Source: Aporrectodea caliginosa (taxonomy: Eukaryota; Annelida; Clitellata; Crassiclitellata; Lumbricidae). From it: a stretch of 64,000 nt of DNA. Position 1 is the first letter of the stretch, and every line of letters starts with the position of its first letter. The DNA lies in assembly GCA_020284085.1 (NCBI GenBank), contig JACEVL010000019.1, positions 302,501 to 366,500 on the forward strand, written 5' to 3'. Of the stretch, positions 45,900-57,840 are shown piece after piece. Made by a program: the position numbers and the translations under genes. Under the pieces are notes generated by a model that ran no database searches, was not told the origin of the DNA, and saw only the letters and a program-made list of their open reading frames with translations.

Positions 45900-47250
45900 A
45901 CGCTCATGGTGTAGCAGCAGAGCTCCTATAAGCAAACAGAGGCTATACCCTCGAGGCAGCGCCAAACTAAGGCAGAAATGTCTTTCTTACTGTGATCCGC
46001 TGTGGGAAAGGGAACCAATGCAAGACATCCCGCTTATATTCAGTGATGCGACCAATAGGTCGTGCCGCCGTGCGTAAGACCCGATCCAGCCACCCAATCC
46101 GAGCCGTCGGCAGACCCACGTACAGGGTTCTCCAATAATCAAGACGGAAAACAACAAAGGAGTGGAAGGTAGTAAGAATCGCGACATAGCTGGTTGATAT
46201 GCCGCGTGAAGGTTAATTCTTGGTCCAATGTGACACCCAGGTCCCGGGCAAAGGATGCGAAAGCAAACTGCAGGAAATCCTGGGCAAGGGCCTCCGCGTG
46301 CCAAGCCAAATAATCTGGGTCTTAGATGAGTTAAGCGGCAGGCGATTGAAGGATTGCCAGGCCTCCAGAGCCTCCATTGCCCGGTTCATGGCCCGGACTG
46401 CGGTAATGGCTACTGAAGCGTGATAGTATAAATACGCCTGCAGGTCATGCGCATAAGATTGGCTCAACACAGAACAGGCGGCCAGGAGAGGACCAAGATC
46501 AGAAGTATAGATAATCTATAGAAGATGGCTCAGAACAGAACTCTGTGACAGTCCAAAAGAGGCAGGAACCCATGGAGTCCTGGTAGACCCGTAGATGACA
46601 GAGAAGGAACGGTCATGGAGGAAGGAACAAAGCCAGTCAAGAAGATTTCCAGAAAGACCAAAAGAGGCAGAAAGACGCACAAGAAGGATACCGTGATCGA
46701 CGGTATCAAATACCGCGCTGACGTCAAATAATGCTAAGAGGGTGACCTATGGGTCTCCGTGGAGTGGCCCCTTTTTACGAGAACCAGACTGACATGTCTG
46801 GAACCACACTGACAAGTCTGGAACAAATTATTCCTATCAAGATTACAAATTAACTGCAGTGCAACTATTTTCTCAATTACTTTAGAAAGAATAGAGACGT
46901 TCGCGATTGGCCTAAAGTTGGCCGGATCATACAAGTCCAGTCCTTCGCGTTTCAGAACAAGGATGAACTTCTTCTGCGACGGAGGAAGAACGCCCTCTTG
47001 GAGAGAGCGGTTAGAGAGAACTACAATAAAGGAATAAAGACGTCGACGAAAATTGAAGAATGAAAGATGATCCAGGACGCACGTTTCAGGGACAGAAGCT
47101 AGGATGATTCACCGTAGCTCCTCACTGGATATCGGACTCAGAACTGAAAGAAAGCATCCTGCAGAAGGGAACAACGCTGGCGGAGGAGAGCCGGCCGTGG
47201 CTTCGCGAACCGATCGGACCCGTGAGGTGAAGACGTCCAGATAGTCAGCT
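45900..47250 (-). mobile_element. L2-like LINE, decayed RT region
   Basis: On the minus strand: PANFRPIANVSILSKVIEKI (46925-46865), DWLCSFLHDRSF-like and STRTPWVPASFGLSQSSV (46640-46545), then SYAHDLQAYLYY in place of YADD and LEAWQSFNRLPLNSSKTQII (46365-46305), and later C-terminal debris. Catalytic YADD has become YAHD and stops are present. The 5' part is lost. Confidence 0.8.
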
Positions 47251-48934
47251 GCTGTGAAGAGCGGAGTGGCGGATCGGCTTCCGGGTCTCAGGGATGAATT
47301 TCACCGACTGTCAACTCTTATGTCGGAGATGTTGGAAAAGAAATCACAGACGATGGTGCAGGTGTAGCGCGGAAATACACCGCTTTTAGGAGCTTTTACC
47401 AGCACATATGACGAAGTATTGTAAGTGTTGGTGCTAGAGACGACGTTTTCATGTAATGTCCAATGGGTTCTCAAAATACGCACAAAAGAACCTTCTCTGT
47501 GCAGGAAGTAAGTGCAGACGGCGGAAGGACTTGAACACCTGTCAGTGAAAGGATATTTCGTTTATCTTCGTCTCTTATACTATCCGTCACTATTGCCGAG
47601 GTATTCATTCCTGCGGCCAACCTCAGCTCAAGATGTGCATTAGTAAATAAATTGTATTGCAATAGGTACAGTGATGACCGTTGCGCTCTGATGTACTTGA
47701 AATGCGCGGAAGCAGTAAGTCTCCCAGTGTTCTTCGATTGTAACTTGTGTTTGAGTGTTTAAGGCTTTCGAGACAGTTGATGTATTCGTTTATATTGAAT
47801 TTAGACGCATTCTTTAATTTAATCGTCATGAAAAGGATAAAATGAAGACGTATTTGAAGAAGAAAAGTAACCAAACTTTGTAATTTCACCTTGAAAAGTC
47901 AGTCTAAATTTGAAAACCAAGAGACATCAGCAGCTGAGCAGAAAGGACAAACACAAGGAGATAGTTACAAACTCTAGGTCCATGTACTGAAAAAATGCTG
48001 ATACTATACTTTCAGTATCTGGTGGCAGCGGTGCTATGGTCGAGCGCAGGCTATCTTCGGGGGTTTATTTTGCAAATGAATATATATAATTTTATATATA
48101 CGTGGGTTGCATCAAGCAGAGACATTTTACGGCGAGACACTTCGTTTGACGAAATTCTTTGACGATTTATACAGAACGTATCTACAGAACAGTATCTATG
48201 TTAATCATCAGAGTCAGGTCGTCGTTAAGAGGTCCGCGGTCGCAGTCCTCCGATCCTGCTCTCTTGGTCCTCTCTCGCTTTCTTCTCCGACTCTCACTCT
48301 TCTCCTCGTCTCCGAAAAACCTCAAGAGTTACAATGTTTCGAGTCAAGAGTCCCTTCTTCCGCTTGCCTCTCACTTTTATACCCTCCACCGCCTGTCGAT
48401 CAACTTTTTCGCCCACCCCCATCGCGCCCTGCGATTCGTTCCCTCTTGCATTGCTCTGTTATCTGCCTTCTCTCCCCTCCACCCTTCGACAGGCGTGGCC
48501 TTCGCCTCAGCTCCCCTAGGTCTGTCAGCTGTTGGCTGTCAATCATTTCTTACAATATTAAAAGTTCACGAGTGTTTAATCAAAATAGCAACTTTATAAT
48601 AAATCTATACTATACTAATATAAATATCGTCGTGGCAGATCTCACTATAGTCCATAAAACAAAAAGATTGTCTAAAAGAGTGTCTAACCAACACAGTTTT
48701 AGTATTAGGTTGGACCACAGGAAAGGCAATCACGTGACTTTGTTGAAGAGTGATAAAATGTCTGGTTTTAATATATAGTGCGGTCAGCTAGAGTTCAACG
48801 TTTTATAAATCCCAATTTTTAAAAGATTCTTTCCTGAACAAGAAGACTATGCAACGATAAACAAGTAATTGAAAACAGAGAGCAAAGCCTCAAACCGTAC
48901 ACACGGAAAGAATAGAAGAGATATCGTAATGTAA
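47251..48934. other. Intron of gene B with nothing firmly recognised
   Basis: The longest frame (48107-48778, +) is pyrimidine-rich (48220-48540) with low-complexity Ser/Pro/Leu, no domain and no splice partner, so I do not call it a gene. TGGTGGCAGCGG at 48020 resembles a primer-binding site of LTR retroelements but no long terminal repeats were found. Confidence 0.3.
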
Positions 48935-49470
48935 TGTAATGTAATTAGTAATTTATATAGCGCTGATCACAGCCGTGGCCATTCAGTAGCGCTTCCAGTG
49001 CGAGAACTCCGAGAGAAGAAATAGGTTTTAAGGAGAGAGAGAGAGAGAGATGAAGACAATCATGATCCAGAGAGGAAGGTCTCACGCAGAGTGAATGGAG
49101 GGGCATTCCATAAAGAGGACCAATGATGGCAAAGGATCGAGTTTGAGCAATCGTGGTCCTAGCTCGTGGGACAAAGAAGTCAGATCGGTCCAGAGATCTG
49201 AGAGGCCGATGAGAAGATGCAGAAAGAGGAGGACGAATGACATCCCCGAGGTATTTGGGGGCAAGACTCGGTTTAGATTTGAGACAAAAACAAGGATTTT
49301 AAACTGAATGCGGTCAGAGAGAGGAAGCTGCCGACGAACGATGATAAATGAGAGTATTTAGGAAGGTGAGCAATCAATCGAGCAGCAGCATTGAGAACAG
49401 ATTAAGCAGGGAAAAGACAGACCTTGGGAAGACCAATGAGTAGGGAATTGCAATAATACGCTCTACGGAC
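48935..49470 (-). mobile_element. L2-like LINE 3' fragment
   Basis: On the plus strand it begins with a TGTAATGTAATGTAATTAG tail and TTTATATAGCGCTG hairpin, the 3' end of a minus-strand LINE. Further in, the C-terminal coding region remains in pieces (ARTTIAQTRSFAIIGPLYG-like, near 49160-49100). Confidence 0.6.
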
Positions 49471-49474
49471 CGAT

Positions 49475-49735
49475 TGGGTCTTTTTGTCCCTCGGACCATG
49501 CAGGACCGCTCTAGCTCAACGTCGGTCATTCGCTGTTATGGGCTGTTCTGCTTGGAATGACATTTCCCTCCTTTGCTAGCAAAGCTATTGTCTGGTTTCT
49601 CCTCCTCATCTGCTCGTTCCCACAAAAGTTTCTCTTTTCCTGAGGCTTCTACACTGAGAGCGCCTCTGAATAGTCCATACTGCGAGAAAATGCGAGAGGC
49701 GCTTTATAAATGTTCAGATACAATACAATATAATA
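49475..49735 (+). mobile_element. CR1/L2-type LINE 3' end
   Basis: Encodes broken C-terminal motifs (AVMGCSAWND-like at 49530-49560). It ends in GAGAGCGCCTCTGAATAG, GAGGCGCTTTATAAATG and TTCAGATACAATACAATA. The same 3' end appears on the SINE at 41006-41245. Confidence 0.7.
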
Positions 49736-49970
49736 CAAACTCTTTCAATTCTGAATTAGAACTGCGCATATTATATTTACTCTTGGAAAGATGGAATCAA
49801 AATGTCAGTATTCTGTTGAGGATGTCTGCAGTTTAAGGCATCTTCGTTGTATTCTTCTTGTGTTTTACTGTGTTCTCGGTCTATAAATTCAGATTATAGG
49901 TAAGATATTTATAAATAAAGATGCATTCGTTAACAAGTATTTGTATATCGTGATCTCAATCATAGTTTAC

Positions 49971-50133
49971 CTGACGTGATACTGTACGTAAGATCGAAAC
50001 CTGTGTTGGTGGCGGAACCATCTGTGTGAAAATACACATGTACTTGGTTGCAAGAGGATATCGTCAAAACTGCAGGAATCTGTGAGCCAGAATAGCGTGG
50101 CGATGCAAAGGCGTTTCCAGATGTACACGTTAC
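49971..50133 (-). CDS. Gene B, CUB domain 2, second-half exon
   Basis: On the minus strand the acceptor is ATTGTAG before 50133 (phase 0) and the donor G|GTAAAC follows 49971 (phase 1). The 54 codons encode VTCTSGNAF, SPRYSGSQIPAVLTISSCN, VHVYFHTDGSATNTGFDLTY. The pattern (a YxG turn, then SS-N-xVxVxFxTDxSxxxxGFxLxY) is the C-terminal half of a CUB domain. The cysteine usually found in the YCG turn is replaced by serine. It joins in phase with 56952-57127 upstream and the transmembrane exon downstream. It is closely similar to 63347-63515, including part of the following intron. Confidence 0.88.
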
Positions 50134-50274
50134 CTACAATAACACAAACAGAGCAAACGTCTTGGAGAAGGAGCCAAGCCTATGTACACGGGGACGAGAG
50201 AAGTGTATTGAAATGCCTCATACAGCGTAGTGAATATACAACAAAGAAAGAAAAATTTGCTGGGAGACCATTCT

Positions 50275-50277
<3 letters not shown>

Positions 50278-50333
<56 letters not shown>

Positions 50334-50515
50334 GTTTATTCAACAATCCGGTTGACACACCGCAACCGGTTACAGTGTACAATTATGCAATTCACAAGAT
50401 ACAAATCTTAACTACTAACAGAATAGACAGCCTGCAAACACAAAGCATATCCGCCAAACGGGGGCTCGAACTCGGTACCTCTCGGTCTCTTTGCCAGATG
50501 TTATCCAAAGCCCCC
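50278..50515 (-). mobile_element. tRNA-derived SINE (family 3) with (TA)n tail
   Basis: Head on the minus strand at 50515-50460 (TTTGGATAACATCTGGC, CCGAGTTCGAGCCCC). The body ends TTGTTGAATAAACGAATATA and the tail is (TA)n at 50278-50330. Confidence 0.85.
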
Positions 50516-50879
50516 CGTATATATATTGCTAGTCGCTAGTGTGTACAGTTTTGACGATGTAAATTCATACTGTGTCATATCTTTTCCTAAGGTTTGCGAA
50601 AGATATGACGGTTTATAGCAATTCACATTTTCAGCTATAATGAATTATTGCACTTTTATCCTACTGTAATTTTAATAACTGACAATATTGACTGTATTAG
50701 ATCATAGTGGCAGGTTTCGTGTCTAATATCTTTTCATTCGAGGTACTTGCTTCACGTCCACGCCCATTCTATCAGTAAAGCGGTTTCTTAGTTCGGGTGG
50801 GATAGTATGTAAATATATAGGAAATTGCACCTAGTTATGTGCATGTTTAACATGCGCAAACACTCCGTACAAGAATTAA

Positions 50880-52990
50880 TAGGGGCTAGGCTGGTAATTG
50901 GTTCGGTCTATCAGCTATCCTTTGATATTTCAAATCGATCGAGTTTCGAATCCTAGACTCGCCCAAGACTTTGTAAGGAAAACTGACTTCCTTTTCCCAT
51001 ACCAGCATGGCTTTCAATCAGGTCACTCCTCTTGTATGTCATTGTTATCTATGCAAGATAGAATCTCGAACGCAATAGCAAATAATGAATACTCCTTAGG
51101 CAGTTTTCGACCTAGCAAAAGCTTTCGTCACTGTAAATCATAAAATCCTACTGCAAAAATTAGAAAATTATAACATACGTGGTATGCAGCTAACAGTGAT
51201 GGGCAAAATACTTTTCAAATGTATTTTGAAAATACTTGTACAAAATATAATTCAAAAGTATTTTGAAATAGGCCTACGTTTAAAAATAGGTCTTCAAAAT
51301 ACTTTTGCAAAATCAACATTTCTAATTTTATTGCTACTCGCTAGTGTGTACAGTTACATCGCATTAGTGTGCTTTACAGTGATCTATTGTTTCTCATGAC
51401 TTGAAGCATTGATAAAATTGTAATTGCAATTAGTATCTTTCTATTGCACCTGTGTCTAATGCACAAGGCATCAACCGATGGCACACCAAAGCCAAGCCGT
51501 ACTCAGGTCAATATGCAGAAGATCAGTCTGTAAGAGACAGAGAGGCAGCCTATGGTGGATAAGCAATTTGAAAGAAGTAAGTCTTAAGTTGAATGAAATA
51601 ACACAAGCATACATACAGAGGGAGTTCCAAAAAAGGTCCAGCAACGGAAAAAGCTCTTTCACCAAGAACAGTTCTCTATGTCGATATGATCATACAAAGA
51701 TAACCAGATAACCTCACTGAATATTGACTAGTCTGGGACTAAGAAGTGATTTTCAGTATTGTCATGGAAAGCGATGCATTTGCCAGAGGTATCCTTGCAG
51801 ACATGGGCTTACAGCTCATAATTCTGCATATGTCTCGAATGGAAATATAATATGATGACTTACAAATACTGTTGACATGGCCAGTGAGAGACATGATAGA
51901 ATTGAAAACAACGCCTAAGCTGAGAGCAGCATCAGCCAGCTCAAAAATAATTATTGTATCACCCGGTTTCAAAGGCTTTAAAGACACTGTGGAGTGTCTA
52001 GTAGCAGAAATTCAGCCTTCGATGGATAGAGTTTATTGGCCGCCATCAAAGACTGTACCTCAACAAAGACAGCAGACAACAGCTGCACAGATTGGTCACA
52101 TGATAGACTGTAAAACGAAATTTAGATTTGAGTATCATCAGCACAGAAATGTTATCCCAGTGAATGATTGTTATCCAGCAATGTTCGTAGAGGTGTCGTG
52201 TATAATGGAAACAAAAGAGGACCAAGCACTGATATAATATATCCTGATACAACAAACTCGCAAGTAGTTGATGTGACCAGAAGATTATTAGTTTTTCGAA
52301 ATATCGCATTCTAGTCAAGGTCTTAAGCATTAGAGCATTAAAATAACATTTTTGGCAGACAACAGCTGCACAGACTGGTCACATGATAGACTGTCAAACG
52401 AAATTTAGATTTGAGTATCATCAGCACAGAAATGATATCCCAGTGTTTGTAAAATTTATTTTTGGAAAAATATTTTGGAAAGTATTTGAAATTCTTCAAA
52501 ATACTTTCAAAAACTATTTTGAAATAATCTTACAAGTACTTTATTATGGTATTTTGAAAATACAAAATAAAATAGTATTTTCTTATTTAAAATAGAAATC
52601 TATTTTTCAAATAGAATTGTGCCCATCACTGGCAGCTAAATTATTTTGAGAGCAATATGGATAGACGTCAACAATGTGTTGTAAATAACGGCAAACGCTC
52701 TACCACAAAAAAAGGATTCTATATGGAGTCCCACAAGGTTCCAATCTAGGACCCATGCTGTTTCTCATCTATATTAATTACCTCCCAAACGTTGACAATC
52801 GTCTATTCTTCATCTTGTTCGCAGATGATACAAAATGTTTTTTATTCCACACTTGCATAAACACTTTAATTTTCAAGTCGCAAACGTGGAGTTGGCACTC
52901 ATTGCCGAATGGTTTCGAGCCAATAGATTACCGTTAAAAAATTCTTTTGTTTGACAAGAATGTAAGTTAACGCTGGCATAAGTCAATTCG
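50880..52990 (+). mobile_element. LINE family B, RT region, split by a hAT-like element
   Basis: 50950-51193 encodes FPYQHGFQSGHSSCMSLLSM and, with frameshifts, an LAKAF-type motif. The reading resumes at 52640 with YGVPQGSNLGPMLFLIYINY and FILFADDTKCF (catalytic ADD at about 52824). The element at 51194-52631 sits between. It is inactivated. The second part recurs at 54255-54600 within the tandem duplication. Confidence 0.8.
51194..52631. mobile_element. hAT-like element of 1438 bp
   Basis: Ends CAGTGATGGGCAAAATAC and, inverted, CAGTGATGGGCACAATTC, flanked by a perfect 8-bp duplication GCAGCTAA (51186-51193 and 52632-52639). The edges are built of ATTTTGAAAATACTT-like repeats. Inside, on the minus strand at 52030-51740, a LINE fragment reads LGVVFNSIMSLTGHVNSIC, so another element was carried or nested here. 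No hAT transposase seen. Confidence 0.88.
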
Positions 52991-54922
52991 TGAGAACCTT
53001 ACCAATCACAAACATACTTGAAATGTGACCTGACCGGCAAGAACCATTACAATCGGAGACAAGTCAACATCCCCATGACTCATCGACGTTGTAACGATTC
53101 CCTTAGTATTACAACAAACAAGTCAAACATTCACATCTTTTCATACATGTAGGCTGTTATAAGTACAGGAAAAGATTGTATCATTAATGATTAATTATAG
53201 CATACAATGTGTTAAGCTTTAATTAATTGTCCAGCGTGGGTTTACTGGCGCAGTTCAGGGGTATCGTGTAATTAGTGGTCTTTATCATCTGAACGTCATG
53301 GATACATTACAAAGATAACCAGATAACCTCACTGAATATTGACTAGTCTGGGACTAAGAAGTGATTTTCAGTATTGTCATGGAAAGCGATGCATTTGCCA
53401 GAGGTATCCTTGCAGACATGGGCTTACAGCTCATAATTCTGCATATGTCTCGAATGGAAATATAATATGATGACTTACAAATACTGTTGACATGGCCAGT
53501 GAGAGACATGATAGAATTGAAAACAACGCCTAAGCTGAGAGCAGCATCAGCCAGCTCAAAAATAATTATTGTGTCACCCGGTTTCAAAGGCTTTAAAGAC
53601 ACTGTGGAGTGTCTAGTAGCAGAAATTCAGCCTTCGATGGATAGAGTTTATTGGCCGCCATCAAAGACTGTACCTCAACAAAGACAGCAGACAACAGCTG
53701 CACAGATTGGTCACATGATAGACTGTAAAACGAAATTTAGATTTGAGTATCATCAGCACAGAAATGTTATCCCAGTGAATGATTGTTATCCAGCAATGTT
53801 CGTAGAGGTGTCGTGTATAATGGAAACAAAAGAGGACCAAGCACTGATATAATATATCCTGATACAACAAACTCGCAAGTAGTTGATGTGACCAGAAGAT
53901 TATTAGTTTTTCGAAATATCGCATTCTAGTCAAGGTCTTAAGCATTAGAGCATTAAAATAACATTTTTGGCAGACAACAGCTGCACAGACTGGTCACATG
54001 ATAGACTGTCAAACGAAATTTAGATTTGAGTATCATCAGCACAGAAATGATATCCCAGTGTTTGTAAAATTTATTTTTGGAAAAATATTTTGGAAAGTAT
54101 TTGAAATTCTTCAAAATACTTTCAAAAACTATTTTGAAATAATCTTACAAGTACTTTATTATGGTATTTTGAAAATACAAAATAAAATAGTATTTTCTTA
54201 TTTAAAATAGAAATCTATTTTTCAAATAGAATTGTGCCCATCACTGGCAGCTAAATTATTTTGAGAGCAATATGGATAGACGTCAACAATGTGTTGTAAA
54301 TAACGGCAAACGCTCTACCACAAAAAAAGGATTCTATATGGAGTCCCACAAGGTTCCAATCTAGGACCCATGCTGTTTCTCATCTATATTAATTACCTCC
54401 CAAACGTTGACAATCGTCTATTCTTCATCTTGTTCGCAGATGATACAAAATGTTTTTTATTCCACACTTGCATAAACACTTTAATTTTCAAGTCGCAAAC
54501 GTGGAGTTGGCACTCATTGCCGAATGGTTTCGAGCCAATAGATTACCGTTAAAAAATTCTTTTGTTTGACAAGAATGTAAGTTAACGCTGGCATAAGTCA
54601 ATTCGTGAGAACCTTACCAATCACAAACATACTTGAAATGTGACCTGACCGGCAAGAACCATTACAATCGGAGACAAGTCAACATCCCCATGACTCATCG
54701 ACGTTGTAACGATTCCCTTAGTATTACAACAAACAAGTCAAACATTCACATCTTTTCATACATGTAGGCTGTTATAAGTACAGGAAAAGATTGTATCATT
54801 AATGATTAATTATAGCATACAATGTGTTAAGCTTTAATTAATTGTCCAGCGTGGGTTTACTGGCGCAGTTCAGGGGTATCGTGTAATTAGTGGTCTTTAT
54901 CATCTGAACGTCATGGATACAT
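51693..54922 (+). repeat. 1615-bp tandem duplication (two copies)
   Basis: 51693-53307 is repeated as 53308-54922. By eye I found only one difference (A at 51958, G at 53573), and all open frames inside are identical. The unit covers the right part of the hAT-like element, the following LINE RT fragment and about 300 bp more. The junction shows short homology (TACAAAGATAACC against TTACAAAGATAACC). It is a very recent duplication or an assembly effect. Confidence 0.97.
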
Positions 54923-55563
54923 TGATTGATACGATTAAATCATGCCATTGGACAAATTCAAACCATGTCACGGTTGACTAACAGACATTGACCGAGCATG
55001 CGTACTAGAAGAATGGTGTGGTATGCAAAGAACCGTTAAGGATCTTCTTCGTCCGATGCTGGAGGAGAATGGTCGGCGTGTTACGTTTCTGATTGCGATT
55101 TTGAAGCATTAGAGCGTTAGAAAGTTTTTTTAATCGTAAATCGATAAGCTTACGATAAGAACCATACTAATGGAGTATACGAACAGTGCTGCGAAGTTAG
55201 ATTCTGCCAAAGGAATCTTTTAATCGAACGGAGTTAAACGTCGTGTAGATTTCTGTAGAGATTTCAATCTACGTACGTGGTTAAGATAATCGAAACTTCC
55301 TTGGATAATCGACAATAGTGAAGTGGATATTAAAGCGAAGAGATTCACATAAGTCATCTACATTCTTATTCATTCAAAGAAAAAGCGATACATCATGAAT
55401 TCTACAATCTACAGAAGAAACTCACTCACCAATTCAACGAAAGCCATGGACATCGTCATCGTCGCCCTACCGTGAAGACTACGCATATTATACGAAGTAG
55501 AGACCGTTGGGGTTGCACAGAAGTGACTATCAAACCATCTACGTGGGAGTTATTTAATTTCCC
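54923..55563. other. Intron of gene B, nothing recognised
   Basis: No coding exon, repeat end or element recognised. Confidence 0.35.
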
Positions 55564-55567
55564 TTAA

Positions 55568-56192
55568 CCCGTTGGAGGTGAGGTGGGGTATGACACACCC
55601 CAAAGCTATTCTACGCTGCGTTTTTTACGGAAAAAAGGAACCCAGCTTAAATTATTTTTGTCTACCTTAGTGACTGTGAAATACGGACACTTTGGACAAT
55701 TTCAGGGTTTTTGAAGGCATATTTTATTTATTTTGGTTTTTTTATCGAGTGAAATAATACTTTTTCGTATAAATGTTGATTTTAATGAAGTAGAAAAACT
55801 AATGGCTTAGTGCAGAAAAAAATTGGCGATAATATAAGATATTGCTTATATAAAATATAAGGTAGTTTTGCATTGATGCAAAATTGACCAATTATTAAGG
55901 GTATTATGTCACGTTCGCAAACGTTACATGTTTCAATGGCCACGAAGATGCCATTGCAGAGGACCGCTTTGATTTTGAGCGCCACGGCGCTGGTCATTTC
56001 AATAATGACTTAAACCAGTTATTTGTTCCCGATAATCATCAGTTTAGCTGATAATTGGTTACAAAACTATAGTTTAGCTCACAATTAATGTTATATAGTT
56101 GATATTGCGACTTCCAAGTAAAATATGTATTGGGGTATGTCAGACCCCACCTCACCTGAAACGTTCCAATGCTTCACCTCACCTCCAAAGGG
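55568..56192. mobile_element. piggyBac-like MITE, copy 2
   Basis: Flanked by TTAA (55564-55567 and 56193-56196). Ends CCCGTTGGAGGTGAGG and, inverted, CCCTTTGGAGGTGAGG. It aligns over its whole length with 17865-18500. The minus-strand frame 55782-55997 is inside it. Confidence 0.9.
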
Positions 56193-56196
56193 TTAA

Positions 56197-56951
56197 GGCT
56201 TAGTACCATGTAGACTGCGCTGGTTAAGTAAGATTACTTTAAAGCATTAAAACAAACTTAATAGATTACCCTAGACTAGAAAACGAGACCATATTTAAAT
56301 GTATTTAATTAATTTGACATTTTCATGTTAATTAACATTGAAAACTTAATGTGTTGGGTTGATTTCATTTGGTTGAACTAGATAACCTGACATACATTCA
56401 ACCAATCACAATGGATATGAACATTATAGGTAACACGTGCTCACGATCAGGGCATACCCGAAAGTAGACGAATACCTATTATTAGGGGACCGTTACAGAC
56501 GTCATGAAAAATTCCGATAGAATTCATAAATTTACTGAGTCATGAGCTTAAATATTATTCTCACGCAGCCACTATATTAAGTGAGACGGGAGGTTGACTT
56601 AGAGCATAAAAATTTATGTCCTCAATTTGCGAACCAAATGGGTAGCAATTAAATGAGCTTGACAAGTGAAGTATCTATTTTCGCTTCAAAAATCAAGACA
56701 CTTCAACACCTAAGCAAGTGTTAGAATATACATTTGCTTGGTTAACTTGCTTCCAGAATTCATTGAAACTAGTGAGTAACTATGACAAAACAGTGGTCAG
56801 CCATCGTCTGAAGCGCACACTGCTAGAGTATCCTCATCTGCTGTACTGTAGCATGATTTCAACCTTATCTAATAATGCATAGATTTGAGATTTCTACCCA
56901 TAAAGATTCCAGCATCTACCAGGTTTTCTAATTCGAAATTTTTATACCTAC
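56197..56951. other. Intron of gene B, nothing recognised
   Basis: No element, repeat or exon recognised between the MITE and the CUB exon. Confidence 0.35.
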
Positions 56952-57127
56952 CGTAACCCAACCACAACGTGACGACTCAAAATTTAATGCCAGAAACGTA
57001 ATGATGATCGTTTTTCCAGACGGGACTGTGATATAACTGGAACAATCTAGGTAATTTTTGTATGCCATCGGAAAATTCGGAGATGAAATTCGTCCAGTAG
57101 ATTCAGAGAAATTCCTATTGCCACAAT
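56952..57127 (-). CDS. Gene B, CUB domain 2, first-half exon
   Basis: On the minus strand the acceptor is TTTATGCAG before 57127 (phase 1) and the donor GTAGGT follows 56952 (phase 0). This is exactly what the second-half exon at 50133 needs. It encodes DCGNRNFSESTGRISSPNFP, then YKNYLDCSSYITVPSGKTII and ITFLALNFESSRCGW. The motifs DCG, GxIxSPNFPxxY and xLDCxxxI are the signature of the N-terminal half of a CUB domain. The segment that in calcium-binding CUBs reads roughly CxxDYLEIRDG is shortened to RCGWVT joined to VTCTSG. A second donor 4 bases later would break the frame and was rejected. Confidence 0.9.
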
Positions 57128-57840
57128 CTGCATAAAGATACAAGAAAATAATAATTTGTAAAGGCCTACATTTAAGTGCCAAAAATTGTAACTGAAACTT
57201 TTATTCTAACGCGCCAGTGTCTTATGCACACGACATTAAATTAGGGCGCATCAAAATCATGCCGCTATCAAGTCAATGTTCAGAAGATCAGTGCGCTAAA
57301 TCGACATCTTTTTCTTTACTGCAGGTCGGAGCAACTATAGTTCCTAGATGTTTCTTGTCCTGCGACGCTTCTGAGAATATGGCCATTAATAGTTTAGTAG
57401 TCGTTGTGTTTAGAATCTACCACTTATACCAACTCCTCTGCCAAATTTAAGGTTTGACTCTCCGCAGAAATCTTCGTTCCTCTTCCCGGGATGACCTGTT
57501 GGCTCCTTTTGCGCGCCATCACAATGCAGCTTTGCTCTTTTTCGGTGAATGGACCATCTGGTCCTACTACAGATCTCAAGTGAAGATCAGAGTACGGCTG
57601 CCAAAGAGACCTAAGACAGGGGCAACGAAGCTACTCAGACGGCTTTCGTTTAAGACAAGAGAGATTGGTTGGCGGAGACCAGCATACTCTATAAAGCCAC
57701 GGCAGGGAGACCAACTTAAACACCGCCATAGCCAGGTTGTTTGGTTCGTTTCGGTGCTAGGTCAGAATCTAGTGAGGTCAAGCCGATGAGATAGCATGGT
57801 GCTACGGTGTAAATCGCTGATGATAGTGGTCGTGGGGCGG
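57128..57840. other. Intron of gene B, repeat debris
   Basis: 57190-57300 resembles 51446-51540 (TCAATGTTCAGAAGATCAG against TCAATATGCAGAAGATCAG), a dispersed repeat probably from a LINE. The open frames 57217-57450 and 57454-57789 show no domain. Confidence 0.35.

Noticed and set aside
48000..48040. Possible primer-binding site of an LTR retrotransposon (TGGTGGCAGCGG)
   Set aside because: No long terminal repeats, gag or pol frame found around it.
48107..48778. A 223-codon open frame on the + strand
   Set aside because: It is pyrimidine-rich low-complexity sequence with no domain, splice partner or homologue I recognise, and an overlapping frame (48159-48599) is equally open.
56928..56951. 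Alternative donor GTATAA 4 bases downstream of the CUB 2 first-half exon
   Set aside because: It would end the exon in phase 1, which does not match the phase-0 start of the second-half exon.
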